From Caecitellus pseudoparvulus (Eukaryota > Bigyra: Bicosoecida), in contig CBFFRQ010000019.1 in NCBI GenBank assembly GCA_965644315.1, positions 124,001 through 188,000 on the forward strand: DNA of 64,000 nt. Reading direction: 5' to 3'. The notes beneath the pieces are model-generated. The model ran no database searches. It saw nothing but the letters and a program-made list of their open reading frames with translations, and was not told the DNA's origin. Position numbers and translations under genes: made by a program. Shown in pieces: positions 30,801-38,400 of the stretch; position 1 is the first letter of the stretch; each line of letters starts with the position of its first letter.

Positions 30801-32901
30801 CAAAGACGCCTTTCAAGCGCCGCGCCACAGCACCTTTCCCTTGAAGCGGCCACATCCGATCCAAGATGCTCGCTCCGCGCGAGGAAACCAAAGCACATAA
30901 GCGAGCTGGGTGGACGCCAGCGGAACCGCCGCCACCCTGCTTTGCTTTGGGGAACACGACACGCGTCACTTCTCCTGTTGCAGCGTCAAGGTCGGCGCCT
31001 TCAATGACCTCAACTGCCTCCCCGCTGTCATCACCTTCATCCCAACTCAACCTGGACTCTCGCTCGCGAGTTGCTGCAGAGCTGTGCAGCAGGGAATCTG
31101 TGCTTGTAGAGGTGTTTGCTGCCGCCTGAAGTGGGGGCAGCCGTCCGGGTCGCCCGCCCAGGTCGGCTACCACACCTGAGCGGCTTAGGGTCTGAGAACC
31201 ACGTGTGCTCAAGCTCTCAGGCAGCCCCAGGCCATACCCCAGCTGCGCTGGCGGATGCTCCAGAGAACGAGCGTAGTCGTACGCGGCAAGGCATGCGAGC
31301 ACGTCCGTGGCCAGCGGATCTCTCGTGGGATCCTCGCTCCCAGCGCTCCCCTCACTGACCTGCATGTCAATGATGAAGCCAGCCAGCAGTTCTGTGGCGT
31401 CTCTCCGCCAGCCTTCGCTCAAAACGTCCATGCCTTGTTCCACAGAAGCTTGCACACGCCGAACCAGCTGCGGCAGGGCGAGTGGCAATGCTCCGGCAAA
31501 CGACGGACCCGCGACGTCGACAAGCCGAACTGCGCGGTACCCGGCGTCTGGCTTCCACAACAGGTTCCACAACTGGCCCATGATGCGCTCCCCGCAGTGT
31601 GTCCGGGTGGCAAACGCCAATGCACGCAGAGGCACTGCGCCCAAAGCAACACCACAGTCACCTCTGGTCACAGGCGGGCGGGGAACAAAGCGAGTTGCTT
31701 CGATCGTGTACAAGTGAAGACCAAAGTGAGCGGATGGGTCAGGTGACAGCAAGGCATACTCCAGCATGGCCCGCTTGACAGCTGTAAAGTACTGCGCCTC
31801 GGCCTCCTCCATCATGTTCTCCACCATGCGAGCCGGATCGAATGTCCCTGGGCCCGCCAAGCTGCCCATGCTGACGGACTGCAGTGGAGAGAGGTGTGAC
31901 GTCGGTCGAACTTCTTCGCCCTCCTCTGTGAGCCAGGTTCGCCGAGGGCCCTCGGTGATGCCCAAGCGGTCCAGAATGCCAGCCTCCCACACAGGGTTCC
32001 AAGGCGCCAGCCCCTCGGATGAAATGACGCTGTCAACCACCCGCCAATATGCGCTGATTGCCTCCTCGTGCACTGCATCTCGAGTCCGTGGGGTGAGGCT
32101 TGCGTACACATTACCGTCTTGCGTTGCTGCGGAAACTGCGTCTGCAGCAGGGGCGGTGGTGTGTGACTTGCCACCTCCTCCCGGCGTTTCTTCACCTTCA
32201 ACTTCAAACTCCCACACCAAGGACCGAGGCTTGGGCTCGGGCTTGCTCCCCGTGGATCGTGACAGGAACCCCCCTGATCTGTGCGGAACAGGTGATACTC
32301 CCAACGTCCCAGTGCTGCTTGAGGCTGCGAGAGCCCGACCTTGACTCGCACGGCGCCTTCGCGTTGGAGCGGGTGACGCCCTTCCAGGGGCGGGGAGAGG
32401 CGCAACCCGACGGCTGAGGAGGTCTCTCAGCTTGGCCAGAGTCAATCCCTGGGCAGTGAGGGTGTAGTTTCTCCCAATGCGGTCCACCCGAGAAGCAGCC
32501 TCCGCTTCAGAGACAGAGCTGAAGGTGCGCTTCCGCAAGTCAGCCAAGTGCAGGGCATCTTGTGCAGCAGCACTCGCAGCGTGCGGGTAGCGCTTCAGAG
32601 GCGATGAGGCACGGCCCCAAGCAGCACCAGTGCCAAAGTGTGTGGCAGACAGGGGCTGTAGCGTCCGCTGGTTTGCCCCGGAGCGCCCGGGAAGGGCGCC
32701 AGTGGAGCGGCTGCCGTGCATGGCGTTTCGATGCGAAACGCGCTGCTCCCTGCCGCACTGATCGCGTGGAGTAGAGCCCCACAGGCCAAATCGTACCAAG
32801 GGAGCGCGCCTCCTTGAAAAGGAGGGTGGGTGCATTCGAGACGCATGTGGATGGCGCTCAGTATTGCCTGGCGGACGTGGGTTGCGAGTCGAAACGATCA
32901 T
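18844..32901 (-). CDS. Axonemal dynein heavy chain, inner-arm (single-headed) type
   Basis: A single uninterrupted exon of 14,058 bp, 4685 aa. The first in-frame ATG is 32901; because RPA1 stops only 44 bp upstream, ATGs at 32835 or 32721 are also possible starts. Motor parts in order: tail and linker (to about 1780); AAA1 P-loop GPAGTGKT (about 1834) with the family string WACFDEFNRI; AAA2 GMPWSGKS (about 2112); AAA3 GPTGTGKS (about 2554); AAA4 GVGGSGRQ (about 2930); an antiparallel coiled-coil stalk with the microtubule-binding tip between (about 3180-3490, tip near 22780-22920); AAA5, AAA6; and a C-terminal domain ending in FLDGARWD, RRGVLRTTGHSSNFV and HHWIRRGVALL. The tail of the C-terminal domain resembles the DNAH3/7/12 and DNAH6 inner-arm group most, but I cannot fix the class without a tree. 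It moves along doublet B-tubules in the flagellum. Confidence 0.95.
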   Translation of the reverse strand: MIVSTRNPRPPGNTERHPHASRMHPPSFSRRRAPLVRFGLWGSTPRDQCGREQRVSHRNAMHGSRSTGALPGRSGANQRTLQPLSATHFGTGAAWGRASSPLKRYPHAASAAAQDALHLADLRKRTFSSVSEAEAASRVDRIGRNYTLTAQGLTLAKLRDLLSRRVAPLPAPGRASPAPTRRRRASQGRALAASSSTGTLGVSPVPHRSGGFLSRSTGSKPEPKPRSLVWEFEVEGEETPGGGGKSHTTAPAADAVSAATQDGNVYASLTPRTRDAVHEEAISAYWRVVDSVISSEGLAPWNPVWEAGILDRLGITEGPRRTWLTEEGEEVRPTSHLSPLQSVSMGSLAGPGTFDPARMVENMMEEAEAQYFTAVKRAMLEYALLSPDPSAHFGLHLYTIEATRFVPRPPVTRGDCGVALGAVPLRALAFATRTHCGERIMGQLWNLLWKPDAGYRAVRLVDVAGPSFAGALPLALPQLVRRVQASVEQGMDVLSEGWRRDATELLAGFIIDMQVSEGSAGSEDPTRDPLATDVLACLAAYDYARSLEHPPAQLGYGLGLPESLSTRGSQTLSRSGVVADLGGRPGRLPPLQAAANTSTSTDSLLHSSAATRERESRLSWDEGDDSGEAVEVIEGADLDAATGEVTRVVFPKAKQGGGGSAGVHPARLCALVSSRGASILDRMWPLQGKGAVARRLKGVFASGATLLSKQLHELVMSGIAEFEQLLSRYETDEAIVCGEGGQPAAAFASRTQARVLPCLRLSLEVDLGRDAATGAPPSERSRNLEELNISADSIEDVDITGKPVLGRAVQSLWVGSVSIVFSPSPETVVDTLQGTLSHLLAAAQGIPRPEVEIEGDGSDGEDDDVATSPSGPHSSRTLSAVATDDERVLAVKEQIKRVVHAHMVGPRSLRSRFDKFRGLFEQTKQAELLAIAQADPRSALKLVQEAIQELDATIADIEGLCGDIVDFGFFSLSTVQAKEVLVARVRLLSTSLLHQIKTNALAAIQAMNARYAFLSSTLLTQPTDSGELVRLSEFAARVFDDLAVMQKATYSANGVSACLRFLHSEGLVRELRRSTPGAGAAMGAAAGLPASSASEDRTGAANRQASRGRRRGGVKALPHIPSIVFAHSEALAVRDLLSWPEQVKEDLEACRLTLDKEKEGLVAQVAGQAAEFERRLESAAAQVDRLSAEGSMIHVVELNSRIADLGKALHVAMDEAANLAVQQERLQLPVVEYPTRIRELSDALGPFERLWKSVSEYLDARQVWYSKSLSDIDTSAAERTAEALKLAAIRVAKELPEDAEGPIAVARKMRGEVEVFLTRHAPLMALLANPGLKPRHWDDMEAIVGMTLPRDSASPLEAFLRLGLDSHVGAIEETCVNASKEHNLERALERMMDDWVPVKLDLKPHKDTGTYILSSATADELQLLLDDHIIKATTMQASRFARPLEARIKKWISSLNRVQAVLDEWLKVQSSWLYLEPIFSSDDIMRQMPSEAEHFATVNATWRTTMKGAVADPRALHVMEQAGLLEKLQEANALLDAISKGLNAYLETKRLFFPRFFFLSNDELLEILAETKDPLRVQRHMKKCFEGIAALDFADNLDILGMESPEGEVVALSPQLGGGFINPQAAGGAVEVWLLQVEEAMRRSVARCMDDAIKAYKTADRRSSWAISWSAQSVLGASQMWWTQEVEAAIHAGGAAKVKEYARQCTEQLQDIIMLVRGKLEKLQRKVLSTLMVLDVHSRDVTVALAEKGVSSPYDFEWNSQLRYYWADDGVSAKTGRPHSMCMRMINAEMKYAGEYLGAAGRLVITPLTDRCYRTLIGALYLDLGGAPEGPAGTGKTETVKDLAKSAGMMCVVYNCSDQLDAAAMAKFFKGLAASGAWACFDEFNRIQLEVLSVIAQQILTIQLAKRAGKDMFVFEGTELKLTRTANCFITMNPGYAGRAELPDNLKALFRSVAMMVPDYAMIATIILYSNGYLEAEPMARKIVTTYKLCSEQLSSQDHYDYGMRAVMAVLRAAANLKRVEGHLPEAELVLRSIVDVNLPKFLAHDIPLFNGIVSDLFPSVEVTPPDRQALTQAIVDACRGMGLQPHAYLLEKVLQVYEMMIVRHGFMLVGMPWSGKSTGVKVLSRAMELLSQRQPDEGWQRIVPVVLFPKAVTMGQLYGENDEVTQEWRDGVLSRHFRQCAEGKIGAAGDRTWVLFDGPVDAIWIENMNTVLDDNKKLCLMSGEIVAMSDTMSMVFETKDLASASPATVSRCGMVYLEPVSVGWRPLLSSWLQHFAEDNPSFPFKAARKWDAAAVEREGQAALAGTHEPGLLEDSRPFTLHTDDACTIQRVLELLVDPLLTFLRKADIQEYVPTQDMSLVSSVLAVLECLLALNESALSKSRAAQGKGKAPSATAGVYTVGGMEVSAQERLEPRDWEALVLFSMVWGMASSVRSSAREKVEAFVTQIVSDPGSVEAHPLFTFIQLRGWSRGAAGVEHGSLEGAWPSACPLYDSWYDLGSHKWRSWSAALPEYDIAPDAAFADIIVPTKASVQFEHMVSLLVTHRKQALVVGPTGTGKSAYMRRLLLKGLPADAYQPVFVSFSARTSAAATQAIVDEKAERRRKGVYGPRPGVTATVFVDDLNLPEPEVYGAQPPLELLRQLVDQGGWYDMVELSFRQFEDTMLLAAMAPPDGGRNHISPRVTRHFNILAWPDFDDSTLADIFSTILGWHFATPGWSAEVAGLVSAVVSATKTVFSHAVKTLRPTPAKSHYTFNLRDFSRVVQGVAMATPRTVPDSKALARLWTHEACRVFGDRLVDGADRAWFATEVNSVVREAFGHRLGSITPHFGDMKVALAASSQQDAHQTETEQLNAEDLRLLLWGQYATAKGEYGEASDATELVAGLEECLTEYNATSKSKMDLVMFLFFIEHVSRVARVLAMPGGHALLVGVGGSGRQCAARLACSMASARLEVVELTKSYSEEEWRDDLKRVLMEAGTGQGDVVFFFSDTQIKWPGMVEDLSNILNAGEVPNLFGAEDRPEILEKTAAIARQAGMGRDLAPGELWALFVSRCKMQLHVVLAMSPIGSAFRERLRKFPSLVNCCTVDWFTAWPEDALSAVAVKHLKDLSIVQAAEDCDVTEQSRKSALLLTLTQLCQTFHRSARAASERFGEELKRYVYVTPTSYMELLSQFVKSLGATQAKVAKARDRYLAGLTQLEVATQSVNELRTQLEALQPTLVQSQADTAAIMVDIEAKLPGVEETRAVVNKEAEAANADAAIVQGQKDECEADLAEAIPVLESALAALNTLTKKDFDTIRAYQKPPGKVKLALEAVCVMLAEKPDRIKDPEGGTKKVDDYWAPAKRLLGDVKSFMSRLRDYDKDSIPPAIMSTLRSKYIPNPDFDPAIVKSASEAAAGLASWCHAMDKYDRVAKVVAPKRAALAEAEAQLSVKMAALEKQQARLAAVEADLAELQGAFEAADTRKADLEREVELTKLKLLRAEQLISGLGGEKARWTDAASDLQRSYDALTGDVLVSSGIISYLGAFNIEFRRQVVLGWVSHVSDAGLSVSATPGVLPQGATEFVYPEDDGTGPGIEEFSLSSVLGDAITIRDWQLQGLPTDSFSADNAVIVANARRWPLLIDPQGQANKWVKNMERGRSLRVVKLTDSGFLRTLENAIQLGLPVCLENVGEELDPALEPILLRQVFKVGGTEYIRLGDANVEYDSGFSLFITTKLRNPHYLPEVSTKVTLLNFMITPAGLQDQLLGTVVEQERPDLAAEKARLLVEGAENTRSLAELEDRILEVLSREGNILEDETAISVLNESKELSNDIMQKQAVAAKTEAAIDETRAGYVPVAAHASRLFFCISDMGSVDPMYQYSMNWFSGLFLSSIAGSKRSDNLATRISNLNDHFTFSLYTNICRSLFERHKLLFSFLLTVRIMQGRGDVDPAEWFFLLTGGVAVGQNEFPNPAPQWLPEKSWGELCRLSELSTFRGLRADVESDPDAWRRLYDSEMPHQADLPGRWGQLGFLTRLQKIIVLRCIRPDKVLVAVQEFVGASMGERFLTPPPFDLAASHADSSASQPLIFVLSPGSDPMAELLAFAATVGVSVEPISLGQGQGPKAEALIAQARKVGSWVVLQNCHLAVSWMPRLERICEDLADAASGAGEAAAAGQLPPHPKFRLWTTSYPSADFPLSMLQNGVKMTLEPPAGLRNNLRRSYLSDPISNPEFFNGVKNGQAFRRMLFGLAFFHALVQERREFGPLGWNIPYEFNESDLRISVQQLAIFLDDPNYTRTAPGQPAGPGAIPYAALTYLTGQCNYGGRVTDDKDRRALMSLLKVAYCPEVHTPGHALDPTGSWCTPGPDVASHEEYLAFIDTLPGVAQPAAFGLHSNANLSKDQRETTALFDDVLVTERGKGGTGGAGSGASGQRREDMVAGVAADILSKLRLEYDLEAVAAKFPVDWAESMNTVLTQELARFNRLLSLVHSSLAAVQKAMSGLVLMSGALEELSDDLFFGRVPAMWRARSYPSLKPLGGFVTDLAARLDFFDAWFASGTPCKFWISGFFFTQSFLTGALQNFARKYTVAIDEVEFNVDMLKQDQQGINQPPVDGVYVHGMFLDGARWDKAGGVLAESTPKVLFSSAPVMWLQPAHQSDLKEYQHYACPMYVTSERRGVLRTTGHSSNFVMVVKVPSRHDQHHWIRRGVALLLQLND

Positions 32902-32945
32902 GACCCCCCCCAATCACCTGCAGGCTGGGCGTGCATTGACAGACC

Positions 32946-35085
32946 TCACACGAACTTTGCAATGGCCTCATGCAGGGACTGGCACTCGCTGGCATAGTTG
33001 ATGGGCGTCATCCTGACGACACTTGTGCGAGTGCGCTCTTCGTCGTTGACGCGCTCAACCTTCACCTTGAGCGTGAACAGCCACTGGGTGAACAGAGGCT
33101 TGTCGAAGGTGCTGTTCCAAGCCGGGTCTGCGATCTCTGCACCTTCTACAGCTCCGCCGGGGGGAATTGACGCGGCGTACATGGCGTGCATCTCAGTCGC
33201 ACTTTTGCCCAGCAGTACCTCGGCCGTCTCGTTGAAGCAAGTGGCGTACACAGTGCCCGTTTCGTCCCCGAGCCCCACGTTCAGGACGTACCTCCACTCA
33301 GGTTCACTGTGACGCTTCCCTGTGCGTTCGTCAATCCAAGTGCCGTCGCCTGCATCTGTCAACTTCTTGTACGTCTTCCGGCCAGTCTCGTCTGCATCTG
33401 GGTTGGCAGGATACCAGGGGGGGCGCTCCACCTTGTGCGAGACGAACGTAATGTGCGCTTTGACGGTGATGAAGTCACCTCGGTCCCCCGCGCCGAGGCC
33501 TTCGTCTTGAATGGCGCTGATGGGCTTTCGGGACTCAAGGGAGGTGGAGGCAGACACGCCTGCCCCACCACGCACGCTGAGGGCCGTCACATCTGCTCGT
33601 GCCCCCCCTGCCTCTGCCCACTGCCGCAAGGGGGCTTCCTCCGGAATGCCTTCGTTGATGAGCACAGTGCTGGAAGCGTACGTTGACAGACTGCGCCCAC
33701 TGTAGTCGCCCAGCTTGCACCCCTTCAATGCGATGATAGCGTTGGTGAACGTCTCAGATGGCTGGCGAGCCTTTTCCCCCCACAGTGTCAAGGTGATGGA
33801 AGCGCTGCTCGAATCCACAAGGGTTAAGTCCCGCTTGTCCACCTCTTTGCCGGCCTTGGTTGTGATGCTCACAACCTCCTGCACCTCCTGCACGTACCCC
33901 AGCACGTCGACCGTTGAGTTCGCAGGCATGTCCGCCAGCTTTGCAATGGGCACAAACTCAAAGTGGTGCTGGGCAATCTTTCCTGCGTCTTCCGCAGGTT
34001 CAATGACGGCCCGGTCGTCAAACGTGATTTCGTAGTCGTTGTTGACGGACGTGTACCGCCGGTTGGCCCGCTTCAGCTTGCCGTTCCCGAAGTAGTACAC
34101 CTGCCCCTCTTGCAGCATGGGGAAAAACTTGTCCACTGCATCCCGGAAGAAGGTAGCGCGGATCTCCGAAGCATACTCGTCCAGGAGCTCAATACCGAAC
34201 AGCTTGCCCTCGCCCTTGGCGTTGGACCATGTGCGGATGTCCCCCTTGCTCGTCACGCGGGCCTTGATCGTCCACTTGTTGGAGTAGGGGTTCAAGCTTG
34301 CAATGGGCTGGTGAGCACGTGCAGCCCCAGTGGGCACGACTGCACCAGAGGCAGCAGCCCCGGGCGTGCTCGAGGGGGCCGGGCCAGCGCTTGCTGCAAC
34401 TGCCGCGCCAGACGCGCCGCTCTGCGCACAAGAGGGGCCAGGGACGAGTGCCGAGCACACCGGCAACTGTGCACGTGGCGGAGAAGCACGCACTGCTGAC
34501 CAAGCAACTGGGTTGCCGATTTGCGCTCCCGTTGGCGGCGCAGCCACAGTCATGGCCGTGATGATCAACAGCCTGCTTGGGGGAGCGGAAATCGGTGCAG
34601 CGCCGGTGGGCACTTGCCTGGCATGGCCTCCTCACTTTCGCCCCTGCAGCTCCTGCACCAGGCACTGCTGCACCTGAACCAAACAGTACTGGCACACAGC
34701 CTTGGACGAACAAAGCTGTGCAATGAGGGCACGCTCGCAGGTACACCTCATGCCACTGAAGCACGCCAATTCAAATGCATGCGCGCCAGGTGGGTGGACG
34801 GGCAACGCCAGAGGCAGCAAACGCACTTCGTTCAAGCTTGAGGTCACCATGCCAAGCACAGTGTGCGTCCCATCAGACAGCAGAATCCTGAGCCGCGGAA
34901 GTACTTCCAACCGTGCTTGAGCACGGCCTGCACAGATCAAACGCCAAACCCACGCACTTGTGCCGGTCCCCGCCGCTGGCAGTTGACCCTGTGTTGACCT
35001 TGCGCACATCCAGAACTTGCAGAGTGGGGGTTATGCCAGGTGTCTGGGCAATAAGGGCTGCGATTGCCCCACTTGTGATCGACAT
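32946..35085 (-). CDS. RPA1: Replication protein A 70 kDa subunit (DBD-C without zinc ribbon)
   Basis: Four exons: 35085-34958, 34887-34827, 34715-34636 and 34572-32946; introns of 70, 111 and 63 bp with donors GTGCGT, GTGCGT and GTGAGG. The phases close exactly and the joined 631 aa (human 616) align with RPA70N (SGAIAALI, LLSDGTHTVLG, LLIITAM, GNPV at residues 1-115), a Pro/Ala linker, DBD-A (from about 180: PIASLNPYSNKWTIKARV, TWSNAKGEGKLF), DBD-B (about 300-420, TLWGEKA) and DBD-C (about 440-631). The protein coats single-stranded DNA in replication and repair. In DBD-C the insertion that usually holds four zinc cysteines has none (PWYPANPDADETGRK, then DERTGKRH). The only gap to the dynein start is 44 bp. 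Confidence 0.94.
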
Positions 35086-35480
35086 GGTCCTGCCTTGCTC
35101 GGATCAATGCGAGTGCGGAAGTTGGCTCTGCACTTGATCAAGAGCCCTGCTCCGCAAGTTTGCAATGACTAGTCTTAAAGCAGATTTGCTCTGCAGATGA
35201 GAAAGTGGTTCTCTGTTTAGGGGATTTGTGGTTTGAATTTGTGCAGAAGTTGAGCATGCTTCCAAAACAGGTTGGCTGATGACTTTTCACCCGCTCTCAC
35301 AGGCAATCATGGCTTTGCACTGGCGGAATGGGCAAGCCATGCACCAAGATTGCGCCAGGTGCACCCACTCCCACTCCAAGCACTGGAGCTTGTCTTAATG
35401 CGCAACACAGAGTGCTGTCCAAGGGCAGGCTAGCCGTTCAGCTTGCATGCTGGAACTCCTCGCCACAGCAGAAAACCACT
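35086..35480 (-). promoter_or_regulatory. Intergenic: RPA1 promoter and 3' flank of array copy A
   Basis: 395 bp. The stretch near RPA1 (35150-35290) is noticeably richer in A and T than the genes around it. The part next to copy A does not match the flank found beyond the stops of copies B, C and D, which marks the left edge of the repeat array. I see no gene. Confidence 0.4.
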
Positions 35481-38400
35481 TCACCGACCTCCGCGCAACG
35501 GGGACACCACTGTAGCAAGCGGAACTTTGGTGGTCTGCACTGCCTCCACCTCTGGCTTGGTCCCAAACCAACCCATACGCCGCCCCACCACACCCAAAGC
35601 CACGATTGCCACCACAAACAGCACCACTCCAACAGCCACACCGGCGGCACCTCCAGCACTCAGCCCTCCGGACGTGGAGCTAGACGACCCACCCCCTCCT
35701 GCACCTTGGGGACCACCTGAAGCTGTTGGCGACGCTGTACTTGTCCCGAAAGAAGGCAGGGAAGAGGGGGCAATAGAAGGCGTTGTGCTGGCTGATGGAA
35801 GAATAACAGGACTTGATGATGGCGAGATGGCCGCGGAGACAGATGGAGAAACAGACGGGCTCACACTGGCAGTTGCAGTAACTGAGGCCGTCACTGACGG
35901 AGTCGCATACGGTGACACTACCACGGATGCGGACGCAGAAGGTGACGCTGATGGAGACACAGAGGGTGACGCCGATGGCGACGCTGACGGCAACGGCGCC
36001 GGCACCGTCCCCATCATATCAGTCACTCCCACGCCCCCTGTCACGACTCCGTCCCCATCACCACCCTCCACACGCGCAAGACAATCCAACCACGCCCCAT
36101 GCTCCACCTCAACACCGCATGGAGCGTCGCCCCCAACTGCCACAGACTGAGACGCGTTCGCAGGGCCCACCTCCACACGCATGCGGCACGTGCCACGCCA
36201 GACGGGCGACCCCAGACGCTCCGTCAAGACATACTGCACCTTCGACGCTCGGCCCCGCAGCACCATACACGCAGACCTGCCGCCTCCACATGCACTGTGC
36301 AGCACCCGCTCAGACAATGGCACACCCTGGCCAGCGCCTGTGTACCAGGCCTGCAGCGTGTCCCTGATGGTCTGCAGGTACGCTTGTGGCGCGGCCGGGC
36401 TGCACGCCTCCTCCGTCAAGCGCACCTGCACGTACGGCAAGAGCGACCACACAGTGGTGGCACCAGGCGTCAACCAGCTCAAACAAGACGCCGCCTCCGC
36501 ACATGCTGCCGGCGCGACCTGCACACCCCCCGCCCACGGCAAGCCCAACCCACTCCCCGACAGGGACGGCAGCTCCACACCTGGCACCTTGGCCACCCAG
36601 TGGCTGGAGCGGAAGGTCACCCCCGGCACACTGCCGATCGTGCTCGTAGATGTCGTGCCGCTCGTCATGCTCGCGCTGTCGTCCACAGCCTGCCTGTTGG
36701 GGTACAGCACGAGGCCCTCGTCGTCGTCGCCCAGGGCGTCCGTCACAGCAGACACCACCCGGTCGCAAACGCCCCCAGCCCGACCCCACACAGAGCCAGC
36801 AAACCCGCACAGCAGCGACTTCGCCTCCCGCAGCGCAGGGCTTCCCGGCAGCTCCGCCACATGCACACCTCGCAACAAGGGGAAGCTGTCGCCGTCCACT
36901 CGCACCTGCGCCGACGCCAACATGCTCCCGTACGACAACCACTTCACCCACGCCTGCACATCGCCAGGCAGCCCAGATGCTGGAAACGTACCCACACGAC
37001 TCTGGCCATGTGTAGCTGCTCCAACGTTCACCGGCGCCCCCCCCTGCGTCCACAGCTCAAGCACAGACGCCCCCCCGACGCTGACGTTGGGCAGCAGCGA
37101 CACACCAGTCTGGCCGCGGGCTGCACCCGAGTCCGACACTCCCAGCACGAGCTCCCCTGCGAGCTGCAGCGGCTGCTGCGTCACAGACTGTGTGCTGGGC
37201 AATAGCACCCGCACCTCCACTTGCAACGCGCCCGCTCGACTCCACCTCGACGCAGCCTCCCGTGCAAGCTGCAACAAGGCCTTGCGCGACACGCTGGTGG
37301 AGCCTGCGATGCCCCAGCTCACGCTCGGCAGCAGGCCCACCGCCAACGGACGCATCGCAGACCCTGCATCAGGCACGAACACCGTCCCACTCACGCCCAC
37401 TTGCTGCGGACACGCTGGCCCTGCCCCCGACATGCTGTCACATGGCATCTTCGCCTGCACCTCCACCACCGGTAAACCCAAGGCACTCTGCCCCGGGCTC
37501 GCTGCCGCTGTCACGTACAGTGCGCTGGAGCTCGCATTCACCTCCGGCGCTTGCAACTCCTGCATGGTGCCTCGCAGCCCCGCCGCAACGATGATCGCGC
37601 CAGCGGTGCTGTCCAGCAGCAAACTCGCCTGCAGCAGCAGTGGCCGCAGTGGCAGCGTGGCAGTCAGGTGGTTGTATGGCAGCAGCGGCAGCACAGGGTA
37701 CTTGAACGCGTCCACACGCACCATGGGCTTCGACGGCGCGTCCCACGACACCGAATCGCGTGTGCCGCCTGCCACCACCTGCCCAACACACATGGAGCCA
37801 AACGACACGCCGGTCGCGTTACAGTCCGCCGGCATGGCGCCAGGTGCACAGGCGCCCCGCATGGCCACCAAGACAGACCCCGATGGCGTGCACAATGGCT
37901 TCTGGAAGTACTCGCCGATGCAAGCGCTGTGGAAGTTGGGCCACAACAACGCTGCGCCGTTGCCTGTCCGGCGGTTGGCGATGTACGTTGCCAGTGGAGT
38001 CGCGTCAAACACTGGCCCCAGACCAGACACAGCCAGCCACGGCACCCACATGTTGTCAAAAGGGTTCACCGTTGGTGGCAGCTCCGCGGGCGTGCGGTAC
38101 TTCTGCTGCTTCGCAAGCACCTTCACCTCACCGTCACTGGCGCCTGCATGTGCCAAGTGCTCCTGAATCGCCAACCGCAACGCAGCTGCAGGCGGCATCG
38201 TCGGCTCTGTGGAATTCTTCACGCGCTTCCACAGCCACTCGGCAGTGGCTTCTGCAGCGCCACCAGCATCGGACGCCTGCACCGACACGCCGTTCTGCGA
38301 CACCGCCTCCTGCAAACCGCCCGCATCCAACTCGCCCTCACCACGCACGGCCAGGATCACAGCGCCACCATTCCGCACATCCGCCACATCAACACTCAGG

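Noticed and set aside
32902-32913. Dynein start upstream of 32901
   Set aside because: The frame is open for four more codons but contains no ATG; the first ATG is at 32901.
36181-38166. 661-codon plus-strand ORF antisense to copy A
   Set aside because: Shadow of the coding strand; rich in Ser, Thr, Pro and Arg with no domain, and broken in other copies by single base changes.
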